A DNA stretch of 52,504 bases from Psychrobacter sp. 72-O-c (GCF_904846605.1 NZ_CAJHBI010000024.1:1-52504), one strand, 5' to 3'. Positions 1 through 11,057 are shown, counted from the first letter of the stretch. Numbers and translations: made by a program. Notes: a model not told the origin generated them from the letters alone.

Positions 1-89
1 ATATTAAAGTCTTGGGCAACGCGGCGTACCGTTTGCCCTGCTGCAATCTTGCTTAATACGAGTTGTCGAAAATCATTTGAGTAGGTCAT
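1..89 (-). CDS. IS630-type transposase, N-terminal end only (cut by window edge)
   Basis: Read on the minus strand from the ATG at 87-89, the frame gives MTYSNDFRQLVLSKIAAGQT followed by VRRVAQDFN and then leaves the window. The pattern of a short basic start, a helix, then Gly-Gln/Thr-x-Arg-x-Val-Ala is the N-terminal helix-turn-helix of IS630/Tc1-like transposases, which binds the IS ends. Only 29 codons are visible, so the catalytic DDE part and the intactness of the gene cannot be judged. Family assignment is by pattern; another HTH transposase family is possible. Confidence 0.6.
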   Translation of the reverse strand, partial: MTYSNDFRQLVLSKIAAGQTVRRVAQDFN

Positions 90-126
90 TTAGGTATTGT
101 AGTTCTTTTTTGGTTTATTGACTATA
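1..126. mobile_element. End of an IS630-like insertion sequence
   Basis: The transposase start lies about 37 bases inside a TA-ended sequence (ACTATA at 121-126). IS630/Tc1 elements insert at TA and carry a short untranslated terminal repeat before the transposase start, which fits. The outer boundary near 124-126 is inferred, because the other end of the element is outside the window and the terminal inverted repeat cannot be compared. Confidence 0.45.
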
Positions 127-170
127 CCAATTGAGATATTACTTAGATTGCTACTTGGTTTGCACAAAAA

Positions 171-204
171 AATACGGCCCCGATCAAAAGATCAGGGCCG
201 TATT
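171..204 (-). terminator. Intrinsic terminator of tig
   Basis: Fifteen-position arms (171-185 and 190-204, one mismatch) form a GC-rich hairpin with an AAAA/TTTT loop. On the minus strand it is followed by a run of T. It lies 60 bases beyond the tig stop codon and separates tig from the IS end. Confidence 0.9.
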
Positions 205-264
205 GGTATAGAGTCAAGAACGTAAGCGCTATCTAATCTAAAAACAGATAGCGCTCAGTCTAAA

Positions 265-1608
265 CTACATTGCTTGCTGCTGTTGTTGCTGGGCAGCAAG
301 AAGGTCTTGATAGCTGACTTCTTTGTCAGTTACTTTACCTTGCTCAATCAGATAATCAACCACTTGGTCTTCTAGCACTACAGACTCAATGTTAGCGCGC
401 TGCTGCTTATCATTAGTGTAGTACTCGATGACTTCTGCCGGATCTTCGTAGTTTTCTGAAGATTCTTTGATGAAAGTCTCAACACGCGCTTGGTCAACTT
501 CTATACCTTTAGTGTCGATAACGCGAGCAACGATGATACCAAGACGGGCGGCACGCAATGCTTGCTCTTCAAATAGCTCATTTGGCAACATGTCTTTGTC
601 AAAGCTATCAGCGCTTGAACCGAACTGTTGAGCAAAACGTTGCATCATCATGCTACGTTGACGCTCAATTTCTTGCTCTAGCATGGCGTTTGGCACGTCA
701 AACTCGTTCTTTTCTAACAAGGCATCAAAAGTAGCTTGCTTAACTTGGCTACGGGCAGCATTTTTGATTTCGCGTTCCATGTTCTTACGAACGTCGTCTT
801 TTAGTTTCTCAACGCCGCCCTCGGTCACGCCGAACAGCTCAAGGAACTCTTCATTGATTTCAGGAAGTTTAGATTTTTCAACTTTCTTAACGCTAATTTT
901 GAATTGGGCTTCTTTACCAGCAAGATCTTCCGCTTGATAGTCTTCTGGGAAAGTTACGTCGATGGTTTTTTCTTCATCGGCTTTCATGCCTTTGATACCC
1001 GCTTCAAAACCTGGAATCATCTGGTTGCTACCGATAACCAATTTGAAGTCTTCAGATGAGCCGCCTTCAAATTTCTCGCCGTCGATTGTGCCTTCAAAGT
1101 CAAATATAACCTGATTACCGCTAGCTGCTTTGCCTTTTTTCTCTACAAACTCTTCACGTTGCTTTTGTAGATTTTCGATCATAGTGTCAACATCTTCTTC
1201 TTTAACAGTGGCGGTATGACGTTCAACTTCAATGTCGTTAATACCTTGCACGTCAACTTCTGGGAAGATTTCAACCGTTGCTTGATACACTAAGAAATCG
1301 TCTTCAAGTTTTACATCATCGATGTTAGGCATGCCGACAGCGCGGATATCTTCAGCTTTAATCGCTTCAAATACAGTATCGCGGATTACATCGTTAATAA
1401 CTTCTTGTTGAATACCAGCACCATATTGGCTGCGGATATGCGACATAGGAACGTTGCCTTTACGGAAACCGTCAATTTTGGCGGTTTTCGCAACTTGACG
1501 AATACGGCCTTCAACTTTGTTTTGAATTTTTTCGACAGGTACTTTAACCGTCAGCTGGGTTTCTTTTTCAGACAGCTTGTTGGTTGTGATCTGTAAATCT
1601 GTAGCCAT
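265..1608 (-). CDS. tig: Trigger factor, ribosome-associated chaperone and peptidyl-prolyl isomerase
   Basis: The 447-residue protein has the three trigger factor regions in order. The N-terminal ribosome-docking domain carries the signature GFRKGNVP at residues 47-54. A central FKBP-type isomerase domain spans about 155-245 ([15 protein letters not shown], then [16 protein letters not shown]). A helical C-terminal chaperone domain follows. Length is close to the usual 430-450. It binds ribosomal protein L23 at the exit tunnel and shields nascent chains. The C-terminus ends in a glutamine run ([10 protein letters not shown]), a tail that commonly varies between species. The ATG at 1606-1608 is preceded by an AAAGGTG-type ribosome binding site. 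clpP/clpX, often next to tig, are not seen here; the IS end lies downstream instead. Confidence 0.97.
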   Translation of the reverse strand: MATDLQITTNKLSEKETQLTVKVPVEKIQNKVEGRIRQVAKTAKIDGFRKGNVPMSHIRSQYGAGIQQEVINDVIRDTVFEAIKAEDIRAVGMPNIDDVKLEDDFLVYQATVEIFPEVDVQGINDIEVERHTATVKEEDVDTMIENLQKQREEFVEKKGKAASGNQVIFDFEGTIDGEKFEGGSSEDFKLVIGSNQMIPGFEAGIKGMKADEEKTIDVTFPEDYQAEDLAGKEAQFKISVKKVEKSKLPEINEEFLELFGVTEGGVEKLKDDVRKNMEREIKNAARSQVKQATFDALLEKNEFDVPNAMLEQEIERQRSMMMQRFAQQFGSSADSFDKDMLPNELFEEQALRAARLGIIVARVIDTKGIEVDQARVETFIKESSENYEDPAEVIEYYTNDKQQRANIESVVLEDQVVDYLIEQGKVTDKEVSYQDLLAAQQQQQQAM

Positions 1609-2000
1609 GTTGATTACACCTTTAGGATTAAAATAACAGGCAATCGCGCCTCAAAATGGGGACTCGTTATGCCGATTGCTGTTGGAATGAAAAGAATAGG
1701 GGATATCGACATCCAGATAGTACGACTGGCAATCACCAGTGACACTATCGATATAAACAATATAGAATGCCCAATATCAATAATAATCCACTAATACGCT
1801 TTAATAGTAATGCTTTTTAATGAATTAAAGCGATAAATAGCGGCTTTCGATAAAATTTTAAAAGTAGAACAGTATAATCTATCTGTTAATTAAAGTAAAA
1901 GTTATCTGTTTTGTCTGCTATAGGCGTTTACAAACTCTCATGACCTTAGTAGTCATGATGAAGTCACAGCAGAAAAAGCCAGCTGTAATGATAGACTATT
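1609..2000. other. Intergenic region between tig and rdgB
   Basis: These 392 bases lie upstream of tig and downstream of rdgB, both on the minus strand. No open frame with a ribosome binding site was found. It must hold the tig promoter; the best minus-strand candidate is TTGATA near 1769-1774 with a poor -10 about 17 bases on. I see no convincing terminator for rdgB. Confidence 0.4.
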
Positions 2001-2645
2001 TTATAGCTGTTGCAATAACTGCTGGATAGCTTGCCCGCGATGACTGACCTGATTTTTATCAGTAGCGTTTAAGCTGGCAGCCGTTGCTTGCATATCAGGT
2101 AACCAAAATAGCGGATCATAACCAAAACCGCCCTCGCCATGCGGCTGGTCTAAAATCTCACCTTTCCACAATCCCTGCGCGATAATCGGTAGCGAGTCAT
2201 CGGCATGGCGAACCATTGCCAGCACACAGACAAACATACCCTTAATAGGCCGATCGGATTGCTTATCGCGGATAGGCTGCAAGTCGGCGACGAGTTTGGC
2301 ATTATTATTCGCATCATTACCGTGTTCGCCAGCGTAACGGGCTGAATATATTCCAGGCGCATTACCAAGTACCGGCACGCATAGTCCTGAATCGTCAGCA
2401 ATAGCTGGCTTGCCACTAATACGGCTGGCATGACGTGCTTTGATGATGGCGTTCTCAATGAAGCTAAGACCATCCTCGACAGCATCTTCAATATCCAGCT
2501 CGCCTTGCGGAATGATAGTAACGTCTAGATTGGCTTCGGCAAACAGTCTTTTGAATTCAGCAAGTTTGCCTTTATTATTACTGGCAAGCACCCAAGTGGT
2601 CTGATTCTTCTGGGTGGTCTGTAATTGGGTTTCTGCATCGCTCAT
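2001..2645 (-). CDS. rdgB: dITP/XTP pyrophosphatase (HAM1/RdgB family)
   Basis: This 214-residue protein removes non-canonical purine nucleoside triphosphates (ITP, dITP, XTP) by hydrolysis to the monophosphate and pyrophosphate, so that they are not built into DNA or RNA. The family signature is clear: ASNNKGKLAEF near the N-terminus (nucleotide binding), then ADDSGLCVPVL and GIYSARYAGEHG, and near the C-terminus FGYDPLFWLPD with SHRGQA. A 15-20 residue Gln/Thr-rich extension precedes the catalytic domain. The next minus-strand gene downstream is tig, but the 392-base gap argues against tight coupling. Confidence 0.95.
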   Translation of the reverse strand: MSDAETQLQTTQKNQTTWVLASNNKGKLAEFKRLFAEANLDVTIIPQGELDIEDAVEDGLSFIENAIIKARHASRISGKPAIADDSGLCVPVLGNAPGIYSARYAGEHGNDANNNAKLVADLQPIRDKQSDRPIKGMFVCVLAMVRHADDSLPIIAQGLWKGEILDQPHGEGGFGYDPLFWLPDMQATAASLNATDKNQVSHRGQAIQQLLQQL

Positions 2646-3199
2646 AGGACAAGTCCGTGATTTAAGTATTTATTATTTGATTGTTCGATTATTGGCTATC
2701 AAATTATTATGGTTTATTGTTAATTGGGACGATTATTTGATGCTTCAAGTAGGTAGTTTGCTAACCCATACCCTCTATAAACTACTTAAAATAGTCGAAT
2801 TAAGGCGACTATAACATTCGGTAACGGATATTGTCCGCAATCGTTGCTATAATGACCAGTAAGCTACAGTGAATTATAGCTTATGAGTTGTAAATTTAAA
2901 ATTAACAATAGATTAATGCATCAACTGGCTAGTATTAATTAACTAACAGTTATGTGCTTAACCTCTAAATTTATAACGATGTGCAATAGCACATTGAGTA
3001 ATAATTCTAATTAACAATAAACTCAGCCAATTTAGCTCGATATTTTATGGTTATAAGTTTAAACAATACCTTAAAATATCGCAGTAACGATTGTGTTGTC
3101 TGTGAAGTTTGAGGTAGGTGTGTTAAAGCAAATATTTTTATGACAGACGCGCAATTGGAACATAAGATTAATGGCTAAACCAGCAAGGATAAAATAACT
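2646..3199. other. Divergent intergenic region between rdgB and sodB
   Basis: These 554 AT-rich bases must hold both divergent promoters. A perfect 7-base dyad with an 8-base spacer (ATAGTCG 2791-2797, CGACTAT 2806-2812) is the only symmetric site that stands out and could be an operator for either gene. A TATAAT at about 2849 has no good -35. No small gene with a ribosome binding site was recognised. Confidence 0.4.
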
Positions 3200-3829
3200 A
3201 TGTCAAAGATTACTTTACCAAATTTGCCCTATGCAAAAGACGCACTCGAGCCACATGTCAGCGCTGAGACTCTAGAGTTTCATCATGACAAGCATCACGC
3301 CGCTTATGTGAATAAGCTAAATGATTTGCTACCAGGTTCTGGTCTAGAAGACAAAACACTGCCAGAAATCATCAAAGCAACGGTTGAAGATGACAGCAAA
3401 AAAGTTATGTTTAACCAAGCAGCCCAAGTATGGAACCATACCTTCTATTGGAACTGCATGACGCCTGAGAATGGCGGCGGCGAACCTACTGGTGACTTAA
3501 AAGGCAAAATCGAAGAAGACTTCGGTAGCTATGATAAGTTCCGTGAAGAGTTCAAAAACGCAGCAACTTCACAGTTTGGTTCAGGTTGGGCATGGCTCGT
3601 TACAGATAAAGTCGGCGGCAAACTATCAATCGCCAAAACTGGTAACGCTGATAACCCATTAGCCCATGGTCAAGTAGCCGTATTGACTTGTGATGTATGG
3701 GAACATGCGTACTATATCGATTATCGTAACCGTCGTCCTGATTACGTTGATACCTTCCTAGATAAGCTAGTGAACTGGGACTACGCGAATGCGAAATATA
3801 AAGGTCAAGATGCTGGTGTTGAAGAGTAA
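3200..3829 (+). CDS. sodB: Iron superoxide dismutase
   Basis: This 209-residue cytoplasmic enzyme converts superoxide to hydrogen peroxide and oxygen. All four metal ligands are visible: H28 (EFHHDKHH), H80 (QVWNHTFYW), D165 and H169 (DVWEHAYYIDY). The Gln in the AAQVWNH motif (Q76), and the context QFGSGWAWL, are typical of the iron rather than the manganese type. The N-terminus lacks a signal peptide. The ATG is preceded by AAGGA about 11 bases upstream. It is a single-gene unit closed by the terminator at 3901-3930. Confidence 0.97.
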   Translation: MSKITLPNLPYAKDALEPHVSAETLEFHHDKHHAAYVNKLNDLLPGSGLEDKTLPEIIKATVEDDSKKVMFNQAAQVWNHTFYWNCMTPENGGGEPTGDLKGKIEEDFGSYDKFREEFKNAATSQFGSGWAWLVTDKVGGKLSIAKTGNADNPLAHGQVAVLTCDVWEHAYYIDYRNRRPDYVDTFLDKLVNWDYANAKYKGQDAGVEE

Positions 3830-3837
3830 GTAACTTT

Positions 3838-3867
3838 TATAAGTACATCTTCTATAAGTACATCTTC
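3838..3867. repeat. 15-bp tandem duplication after sodB
   Basis: TATAAGTACATCTTC occurs twice back to back (3838-3852 and 3853-3867), between the sodB stop codon and its terminator. It looks like a recent replication-slippage product. Confidence 0.85.
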
Positions 3868-3900
3868 AAAAATCAGATTGTCTTAGCTTTATAAGTAAGA

Positions 3901-3930
3901 AAAAAAGGACGCCGCGAGGTGTCCTTTTTT
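3901..3930 (+). terminator. Intrinsic terminator of sodB
   Basis: Thirteen-base arms (AAAAAAGGACGCC and GGTGTCCTTTTTT, one G-T pair) close a GCGA loop and run into T. The A/T arms make it potentially bidirectional, so it could also serve the minus-strand gene at 4003-4362. Confidence 0.9.
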
Positions 3931-4002
3931 TGTCGCTAAATTTACTCAAAGCGTCATATAACTACTTGTTCGTCATCTTTACTTCTATGTAATATATATA
4001 AG

Positions 4003-4362
4003 TTAATCGTCAGGGTCTTCACCTCGATAAATTTTATCTTCTCGTATGTCATCAATGTCGTCTTCAGATAACTCCCTATTCGCTAGAGGAATAATTATAT
4101 TTGCTTGGTCTAGAATTTCTTCTAATTCATCTTCAAATTCTGGTTTAGTAGCTTCGCTTAATAGTAAGTTGAGAAACTCACTTGGCAGACCATCTTTTAG
4201 ACCGAGATGATCATCATGGCTTACAAAAACCTGATCTATATCTCCAGTAGCGACTAGTGCATCTACAAGCTCTTCAACAGTTTCAATATCAGTATCTACA
4301 CCTGAAAAGTCACCTTCCTCTAAAGCTTGAGCTACACTTTCTAAGCTATTAAAATCCTTCAT
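4003..4362 (-). CDS. Small, highly acidic hypothetical protein
   Basis: I do not recognise this 119-residue protein. It is strikingly acidic: by count 20 Asp and 17 Glu against 4 Lys and 3 Arg. The last third is almost a pure Asp/Glu-Ile pattern ending GEDPDD. There is no Cys, signal peptide or membrane segment, and predicted character is helical and soluble. It stands alone, between sodB and a DUF72 gene, in AT-rich surroundings. Such composition occurs in immunity proteins, DNA-mimic inhibitors and halophile-type solubility proteins; none of these can be chosen on this evidence. The ATG at 4360-4362 has only a weak upstream AGGAAG. Confidence 0.7.
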   Translation of the reverse strand: MKDFNSLESVAQALEEGDFSGVDTDIETVEELVDALVATGDIDQVFVSHDDHLGLKDGLPSEFLNLLLSEATKPEFEDELEEILDQANIIIPLANRELSEDDIDDIREDKIYRGEDPDD

Positions 4363-4750
4363 AAATCTTCACTTCCTATATCATATAATTGCACGCTATT
4401 ATCATATGAAGGCTTAATAGCTAGTTTTCAAGAGAGTAATAAGACGCTAAATATTTAATAGCTAAATATAATATATGAAGAAATAGTCCATTATAAATTT
4501 TGTGTCTAAGTAGTTTGTTATTTCAAATATTAGTTAGATTATTACAAGAAATCGATGTTCTATAGAGGTCGATGTTCTATAGAGATAGGGGGAGGTATAT
4601 TATAATCAATGTGATTTAACTTACTTAGTGAGCCTTTCTTTTGTCACAATCCCTGCCCATCAAAAATAGTTCATCCACAAGTATTACTCCATATTCCTTA
4701 TCTTCATCAGAACTCGTTTATCGCCTCAGATTTGCTTAAGCCCATTAATA
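4363..4750. other. Intergenic region upstream of the acidic-protein gene
   Basis: These 388 very AT-rich bases lie between the DUF72 gene and the acidic-protein gene. They contain the 17-bp tandem duplication listed separately. No gene or terminator hairpin was recognised. Confidence 0.4.
4552..4585. repeat. 17-bp tandem duplication
   Basis: TCGATGTTCTATAGAGG at 4552-4568 is followed directly by TCGATGTTCTATAGAGA at 4569-4585, one mismatch. It is noncoding. Confidence 0.85.
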
Positions 4751-5569
4751 CTACAACACTTCAAACCCAAACTTAACCAACGCCTCACGTAACATCGCAA
4801 TATTATAAAAAGCATGCGCATTAACCGTATTTTGAAAGAAGATATATAAGGTATCAAAATGCTGACGCTGATTGGCAATCGCTTGCGCCCAATCCTGCAT
4901 TTCTGCTTCGCTGTAACGATAGTCATGACGGTCGCTGGCACTCATCGCATCCCACCAATTTAGATTATTACCATGCATGCGCAGATAGCCCGTACGCTGG
5001 GTAAATATCAGTCGTGATGGCGGTAGACCTTTCACTTTGGGATAGTCAACGCTGCACCAGATAAGACTTTGCTCGCCAAAGCTATCGACGACTTGTGGCG
5101 TGTGCCAACTGTTATGACGAAACTCAACCGCTAAGGGATAGTCTTTAAACCAGCTGACTAGATTGGCTAGATAGAGCCTATTGTCGCGAGTGCGATCAAA
5201 GCCATGCGGGAACTGTAATAACAATGGCGCTAGGCAATTTGCTTCGATAAGAGGGGTTAGGGCAGTAAGAAAGGCTTGTGCATGTTCGGGACTGCCTTTA
5301 CGGGCATGAGTGAAATCTTGATGAAGCTTGACGGCGAATTGCAATTCACTTTCGGCTTGGACATAGGCTTTATTAACCATACCCGCAAAGGCTTTTTGAC
5401 CAATAGGTGCGTAAAAAGTGCTATTAATCTCTACCGCCCCGTATTGTTTGGCATACTCACGTAAGAAGTCCGTTTTCTTAGTACCGGTTGGATAAAGCGT
5501 GCCTAATAAGTCGGTATCGCTATAGCCGCCAGTGCCTAGATAAATACGTTGGGTATTGATATTAGTCAT
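4751..5569 (-). CDS. yecE: DUF72 (YecE-like) family protein
   Basis: This 272-residue protein matches the DUF72 family, a TIM-barrel-like fold related to endonuclease IV/xylose isomerase barrels, of unresolved function. Family signs are the opening IYLGTGGYSD, then FLREYAKQYGAVEINSTFY (YAxxF...VExNxTFY type), QFAVKLHQDFTHARK, LLQFPHGFD, LAVEFRHNSW and FFQNTVNAHAFYNI near the end. No signal peptide is present. It is transcribed toward 4003-4362 but over 380 bases away. The name follows the E. coli homologue and implies no activity. Confidence 0.85.
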   Translation of the reverse strand: MTNINTQRIYLGTGGYSDTDLLGTLYPTGTKKTDFLREYAKQYGAVEINSTFYAPIGQKAFAGMVNKAYVQAESELQFAVKLHQDFTHARKGSPEHAQAFLTALTPLIEANCLAPLLLQFPHGFDRTRDNRLYLANLVSWFKDYPLAVEFRHNSWHTPQVVDSFGEQSLIWCSVDYPKVKGLPPSRLIFTQRTGYLRMHGNNLNWWDAMSASDRHDYRYSEAEMQDWAQAIANQRQHFDTLYIFFQNTVNAHAFYNIAMLREALVKFGFEVL

Positions 5570-5643
5570 AGCCGCCCTCTACATTTAAGTCCTTTTTTAT
5601 GGGTCTGTTGTTGTCCATTTATATTTATGAGCTTATTTTCCTA

Positions 5644-5688
5644 GACTATTTTTTACACGTCTATTTCTTACGTGTCTATTTTTTACGA
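5644..5688. repeat. Three imperfect 15-bp tandem units spanning the end of ispA
   Basis: Units GACTATTTTTTACAC (5644-5658), GTCTATTTCTTACGT (5659-5673) and GTCTATTTTTTACGA (5674-5688) follow one another. The last includes the ispA stop codon and its final codons (SRKK), so the two downstream units are copies of the gene's 3' edge. Confidence 0.75.
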
Positions 5689-6728
5689 GACCAGAGCCAT
5701 TCAATAAGCTCAAGTAGCGCATCACTTTCTGTATTGTTGCCAAGCTCACGAGTAATTGCCGCCCGTCCGTCATTAAATAGTGACTGCGAATAATCTTTGG
5801 CGGCGTCAACACCCATCAATTTAACATAGGTAGATTTGTCTAACTTTTCATCGCTGCCAGCGGGTTTGCCTAAGGTATCGGTACTGGTAGTGACGTCTAA
5901 AATGTCATCTTGTACTTGAAAAGCCAGCCCAATATGCTGCGCACAATCTTGCAATGCGATACGTTGTGGGGCAGTTGCTTGCGCACAGATTCCACCCATC
6001 AATACTGCTGCCTCAATCAAGGCACCTGTTTTGTCACGGTGAATAGCTTCTAAATCGTCTTGGGTGATATTGCTGCTGGCTTCAGCGTTGATATCAAGCA
6101 TTTGTCCTGCCACCATACGCCGTGCTCGCGGTGCAAATAGAGCTGATAGCTGGCTGGCTATTTGCGAATCAAAAGGTATAAAGGTCGGGATTTCTGCGGT
6201 CAATACCTCAAAAGCTAGGGTCTGTAACACATCACCAGCCAGCAGAGCAGTCGCCTCATCAAATACTATATGAGCAGTCGGCTGACCACGGCGTAGCTCA
6301 TCGTCATCCATACATGGCAAGTCATCGTGCACTAATGAGTAGGTGTGCAGTAACTCTACCGCCAATGCGGCACGGCGGCACATATCGTAGTGCGCTTGGC
6401 CATGTAAAAGCTTATCCAAATTGTCTAAGCTATCTAAATTGTCTGTTTCATTTTCATCGGTAGTATTTGCTAGTTCAGTTACAGAGGAATTATTGGTGGC
6501 ACTTATGCTAGCTGCTTTTATACTAACAAAGGCACTTGCTACTAATAATGGCCGAACCAGTTTCCCTTGACCGGTCATTACATAACGGCAGGCGTCTATT
6601 AATGGGCTGGGCAATTGAGCATAGGCAAATAGGGTATCAATATCTTGCGCTAATTGTGCGCGTAGCCTGTTGTGAAACGACTCGAAATTATTAAAAGGGA
6701 CAAAGCGTGGCGCAGAAGAAACAGTCAT
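5676..6728 (-). CDS. ispA: Farnesyl diphosphate synthase (short-chain trans-prenyl synthase)
   Basis: This cytoplasmic enzyme condenses isopentenyl diphosphate with allylic diphosphates to farnesyl diphosphate for quinone and undecaprenyl synthesis. Both aspartate-rich magnesium motifs are present: the first at D135-D141 (HDDLPCMDDDELRRG) and the second at D274-D278 (QVQDDILD). GQGKLVRP (53-60) is the diphosphate-binding motif. At 350 residues it exceeds the usual ~300. The excess is an Asn/Asp/Thr-rich stretch at about residues 73-108, inserted ahead of the helix with the first motif. dxs and xseB, common partners, are not adjacent. Geranylgeranyl or octaprenyl specificity cannot be excluded by eye. 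Confidence 0.9.
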   Translation of the reverse strand: MTVSSAPRFVPFNNFESFHNRLRAQLAQDIDTLFAYAQLPSPLIDACRYVMTGQGKLVRPLLVASAFVSIKAASISATNNSSVTELANTTDENETDNLDSLDNLDKLLHGQAHYDMCRRAALAVELLHTYSLVHDDLPCMDDDELRRGQPTAHIVFDEATALLAGDVLQTLAFEVLTAEIPTFIPFDSQIASQLSALFAPRARRMVAGQMLDINAEASSNITQDDLEAIHRDKTGALIEAAVLMGGICAQATAPQRIALQDCAQHIGLAFQVQDDILDVTTSTDTLGKPAGSDEKLDKSTYVKLMGVDAAKDYSQSLFNDGRAAITRELGNNTESDALLELIEWLWSRKK

Positions 6729-7355
6729 AATCTAACCAATGATAAGGTGAACAATAGAAATACAGTTAGTGTAGCATGATAGATGCTGAGGCTTGTATGG
6801 ACGCTTTAAGCGTTATTTATTTTGGTTACGTATTGATGATTTAACTTGCCGTCTTAATGTGTTCTGATAAAGCGGTGAGTGACTGTAGTACCCTTGAAAA
6901 TTTTAACCGTATTACTGACAACCTAAACAGCACTATTGATAATGTTAGCAACATTATGACCCTAAAAACCAGTACACACTCATGCATGTAAAGTACGTAA
7001 TTACAGAGGTAAATGCTTGATAGTGACTTACGAGTCCGGTATTAGCTTGTGACAGTTGGGGGCATAATCCCCTACACTAATTGATGTTAAGACGGCTTAA
7101 TGATTTAAATGCTGAGTATATAAACAGGTTATCTGACCGATAAAGCCAACTATTGAGCCAAATATAAGCAAAAAAAGTATAAAAATGAAGCGCCATAGCA
7201 ATGCATGCTAGATAAAGCAATGAGCGCTGGATAATAAAGACATCATCGCGGTTAATCTGTCAGATTGACTGTGTTATTACCTGTTTTATTAACAATAACT
7301 GGCTATTTACTTTAACTTTAAAACGTAGCTTTTATTATATAGCAAGGAGTTCCAC
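6729..7355. other. Divergent intergenic region between ispA and fadB
   Basis: These 627 bases separate two divergent genes. They include a possible fadB promoter (listed separately) and a small GGGG-cataat-CCCC hairpin near 7050-7065. No small gene with a ribosome binding site, and no recognisable FadR- or PsrA-type operator, was identified. Confidence 0.4.
7265..7292 (+). promoter_or_regulatory. Candidate fadB promoter
   Basis: TTGACT (7265-7270), a 16-base spacer and TATTAA (7287-7292) form a reasonable sigma-70 promoter about 65 bases ahead of the fadB start. Other AT-rich -10 choices lie closer to the gene, so the assignment is tentative. Confidence 0.4.
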
Positions 7356-9515
7356 ATGGTATACCAAGGAAATCGCATCACGGTGACAATGCTAGAGGAT
7401 GGCATCGTCAACATGCAATACAACGCCGAAAACGAGAGCGTGAACAAGTTCGATGCTGAAACTAATAAGCAATTTGGCGAAGTCGTAACTGCACTTGAGA
7501 AAGCCGATGACGTTAAAGGTTTGATCGTAACGTCAAGCAAAGGCGTCTTTATCGCTGGTGCTGATATTACAGAATTCGTCGCCTCTTTTAGGAAGTCTGA
7601 AAGCGAGATTAGAGACTGGGGCGTCAAAGTCAACGACGCCTTTAACCGCTTTGAAGACTTGCCATTCCCTAAAGTTGCGGCCATTAATGGTGCGGCGCTT
7701 GGCGGTGGTTGTGAGATGACTCTGGTTTGTGAATATCGCGTCATGAGTGACAAGGCGATTATTGGTTTGCCTGAAACTCAACTGGGTATTTTCCCAGGCT
7801 TTGGTGGTACCGTACGTAGTACACGTATCATCGGTATCGACAATGCACTTGAACTTATCGCAACCGGCACGCCTAAAAAAGCGCTTGATGCGCTAAAACT
7901 GGGCTTGGTTGATGCGACCGTTCCTGCTGATGACTTGCAAGATGCTGCCATTGATTTGGTCAAAAAATGTATTTCAGGTGAACTTGACTGGGAAGCCAAA
8001 CGCGAAGAGAAGTTAAACCCCGTTAAGCTGAACCAGCTTGAGCAAACAATGGCGTTCAATAGCGCAAAAGCTATGATCTTTGCCAAAGCCAATCCTAAGC
8101 AATATCCTGCGCCAGCACTGGCTATTGCAGCTATCGAAGAGCACGTTAATCTACCTCGTGATCAAGCGATTGAAGTGGAAGCAGCAGGCTTTGCTAAAGC
8201 CGCCAAAACCCCACAAGCAGAGAGCTTGGTTGGTCTGTTCTTAAGCGATCAGTTGGTCAAAAAACTGGCCAAGCAACACAGCAAGCAAGCGCATGAAATC
8301 AATGAAGCTGCGGTACTAGGCGCAGGCATCATGGGCGGCGGTATCGCTTATCAGGCAGCCAGCAAAGGCTTGCCAATTATCATGAAAGATATCAAGTCTG
8401 AGCAATTAGACCTTGGTATGGGTGAAGCCAGCAAGTTGCTTGGTAAAATGGTTGATCGCGGCAAGATGACTGCCACCAAAATGGGTGAAACCTTAAGTCG
8501 TATTCGTCCTACATTGAACTATGGTGACTTTAGCGATACTGACATTGTTATTGAAGCGGTTGTTGAGAATCCAAAAGTTAAGCGTTCGGTACTTAAAGAA
8601 GTGGAAGGCTTGGTTAAAGACGATTGTATTTTAGCTTCAAATACTTCAACTATCTCTATTACTTATCTAGCTGAAGCACTTGAGCGTCCAGAAAACTTCG
8701 TCGGTATGCATTTCTTCAACCCTGTGCATCGCATGCCGTTGGTTGAGGTTATTCGCGGTGAGAAGTCTTCAGAAGAAGCCATTGCCACGACGGTCGCTCT
8801 AGCAACCAAAATGGGCAAAGTACCTGTTGTGGTCAATGATTGCCCAGGTTTCTTAGTCAACCGTGTGCTATTCCCATACTTTGGTGCTTTTGACTTGTTA
8901 CTTAAGCAAGGCGCAGATTTTGTCCATGTCGATAAAGTCATGGAAAAATTCGGCTGGCCAATGGGCCCTGCTTATCTGATCGACGTCGTTGGTCTAGATA
9001 CTGGTGTTCATGGCGCAGAAGTGATGGCAGAAGGCTATCCTGACCGTATGAAACCTGACTATAAAGGCGCAATTCAGCATCTTTATGACAATAATCGTCT
9101 GGGTCAGAAAAACGGCGTTGGTTTCTATAAGTATGAAATGGACAAACGCGGCAAGCCGAAAAAAGTTGCTGATGATGCCACTTATGCGTTGCTCAAAGAC
9201 ACGACCGACAGCACTAAGCAAGAGTTCGACGATCAAACTATCATCGATCGCACTATGCTGGCTTTTTGTAATGAAACCGTACGCTGCTTAGAAGACAATA
9301 TCGTATCGACGCCATCTGAAGCTGATATGGCCATGATTATGGGCGTTGGTTTCCCACCATTCCGTGGTGGCCCATGCCGTTATGTCGACCAAATGGGTCT
9401 TGATAACTATCTGGCGCTGTGCGAAAAATATGCGCACCTTGGCAAAGCTTATGAAGCCCCGCAAAAGATTCGCGATATGGCAGCAGCAGGCGATACCTTT
9501 TACGCAACGGCGTAA
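7356..9515 (+). CDS. fadB: Fatty acid oxidation complex alpha subunit (enoyl-CoA hydratase / 3-hydroxyacyl-CoA dehydrogenase)
   Basis: This 719-residue multifunctional subunit hydrates trans-2-enoyl-CoA and oxidises the resulting L-3-hydroxyacyl-CoA with NAD. The N-terminal crotonase domain (about 1-190) shows the oxyanion-hole segment IAGADITEF and the two catalytic-glutamate regions [14 protein letters not shown] and [17 protein letters not shown] Rossmann NAD domain begins near residue 315 with [18 protein letters not shown]. The dehydrogenase signature [17 protein letters not shown] (catalytic His) follows, and two C-terminal helical repeats end the protein. AAGGAG six bases before the ATG fixes the start. 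fadA follows 147 bases downstream. Confidence 0.96.
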   Translation: MVYQGNRITVTMLEDGIVNMQYNAENESVNKFDAETNKQFGEVVTALEKADDVKGLIVTSSKGVFIAGADITEFVASFRKSESEIRDWGVKVNDAFNRFEDLPFPKVAAINGAALGGGCEMTLVCEYRVMSDKAIIGLPETQLGIFPGFGGTVRSTRIIGIDNALELIATGTPKKALDALKLGLVDATVPADDLQDAAIDLVKKCISGELDWEAKREEKLNPVKLNQLEQTMAFNSAKAMIFAKANPKQYPAPALAIAAIEEHVNLPRDQAIEVEAAGFAKAAKTPQAESLVGLFLSDQLVKKLAKQHSKQAHEINEAAVLGAGIMGGGIAYQAASKGLPIIMKDIKSEQLDLGMGEASKLLGKMVDRGKMTATKMGETLSRIRPTLNYGDFSDTDIVIEAVVENPKVKRSVLKEVEGLVKDDCILASNTSTISITYLAEALERPENFVGMHFFNPVHRMPLVEVIRGEKSSEEAIATTVALATKMGKVPVVVNDCPGFLVNRVLFPYFGAFDLLLKQGADFVHVDKVMEKFGWPMGPAYLIDVVGLDTGVHGAEVMAEGYPDRMKPDYKGAIQHLYDNNRLGQKNGVGFYKYEMDKRGKPKKVADDATYALLKDTTDSTKQEFDDQTIIDRTMLAFCNETVRCLEDNIVSTPSEADMAMIMGVGFPPFRGGPCRYVDQMGLDNYLALCEKYAHLGKAYEAPQKIRDMAAAGDTFYATA

Positions 9516-9599
9516 CGGGCAGTCATTACTAGGATGAAGCGCAGTACGCATGCTCGGTAGCGGTTGATGATAATTTGTTATTGATTCAACCCCTTATAA

Positions 9600-10835
<1,236 letters not shown>

Positions 10836-10879
10836 GCAGTTGATGTTTCAATAATTTCACAGTAATTAAGCGTTTTAAC

Positions 10880-10912
10880 AAAAACCCTCAGTCATCATGA
10901 CTGGGGGTTTTT
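10880..10912 (+). terminator. Intrinsic terminator of fadBA
   Basis: Fifteen-base arms (AAAAACCC-T-CAGTCA and TGACTG-G-GGGTTTTT, one T-G pair) close a TCA loop and end in T. It lies 45 bases after the fadA stop codon. Confidence 0.93.
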
Positions 10913-11057
10913 GCATTAATGGCAGACATGAAAGATATGGAATGAAAAAACCATAAGTTGTTACTATAGGTTATCCTCATTGACGTACCAGATAAACTAT
11001 GACTAAATAAGAGTATAATTAATAACTATAATTTCATGCTAAATCTGAAGTTAAAAC

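Noticed and set aside
4003..4362. Calling the acidic protein an anti-restriction or anti-CRISPR protein
   Set aside because: Charge alone is not enough; no motif, partner gene or mobile context supports it.
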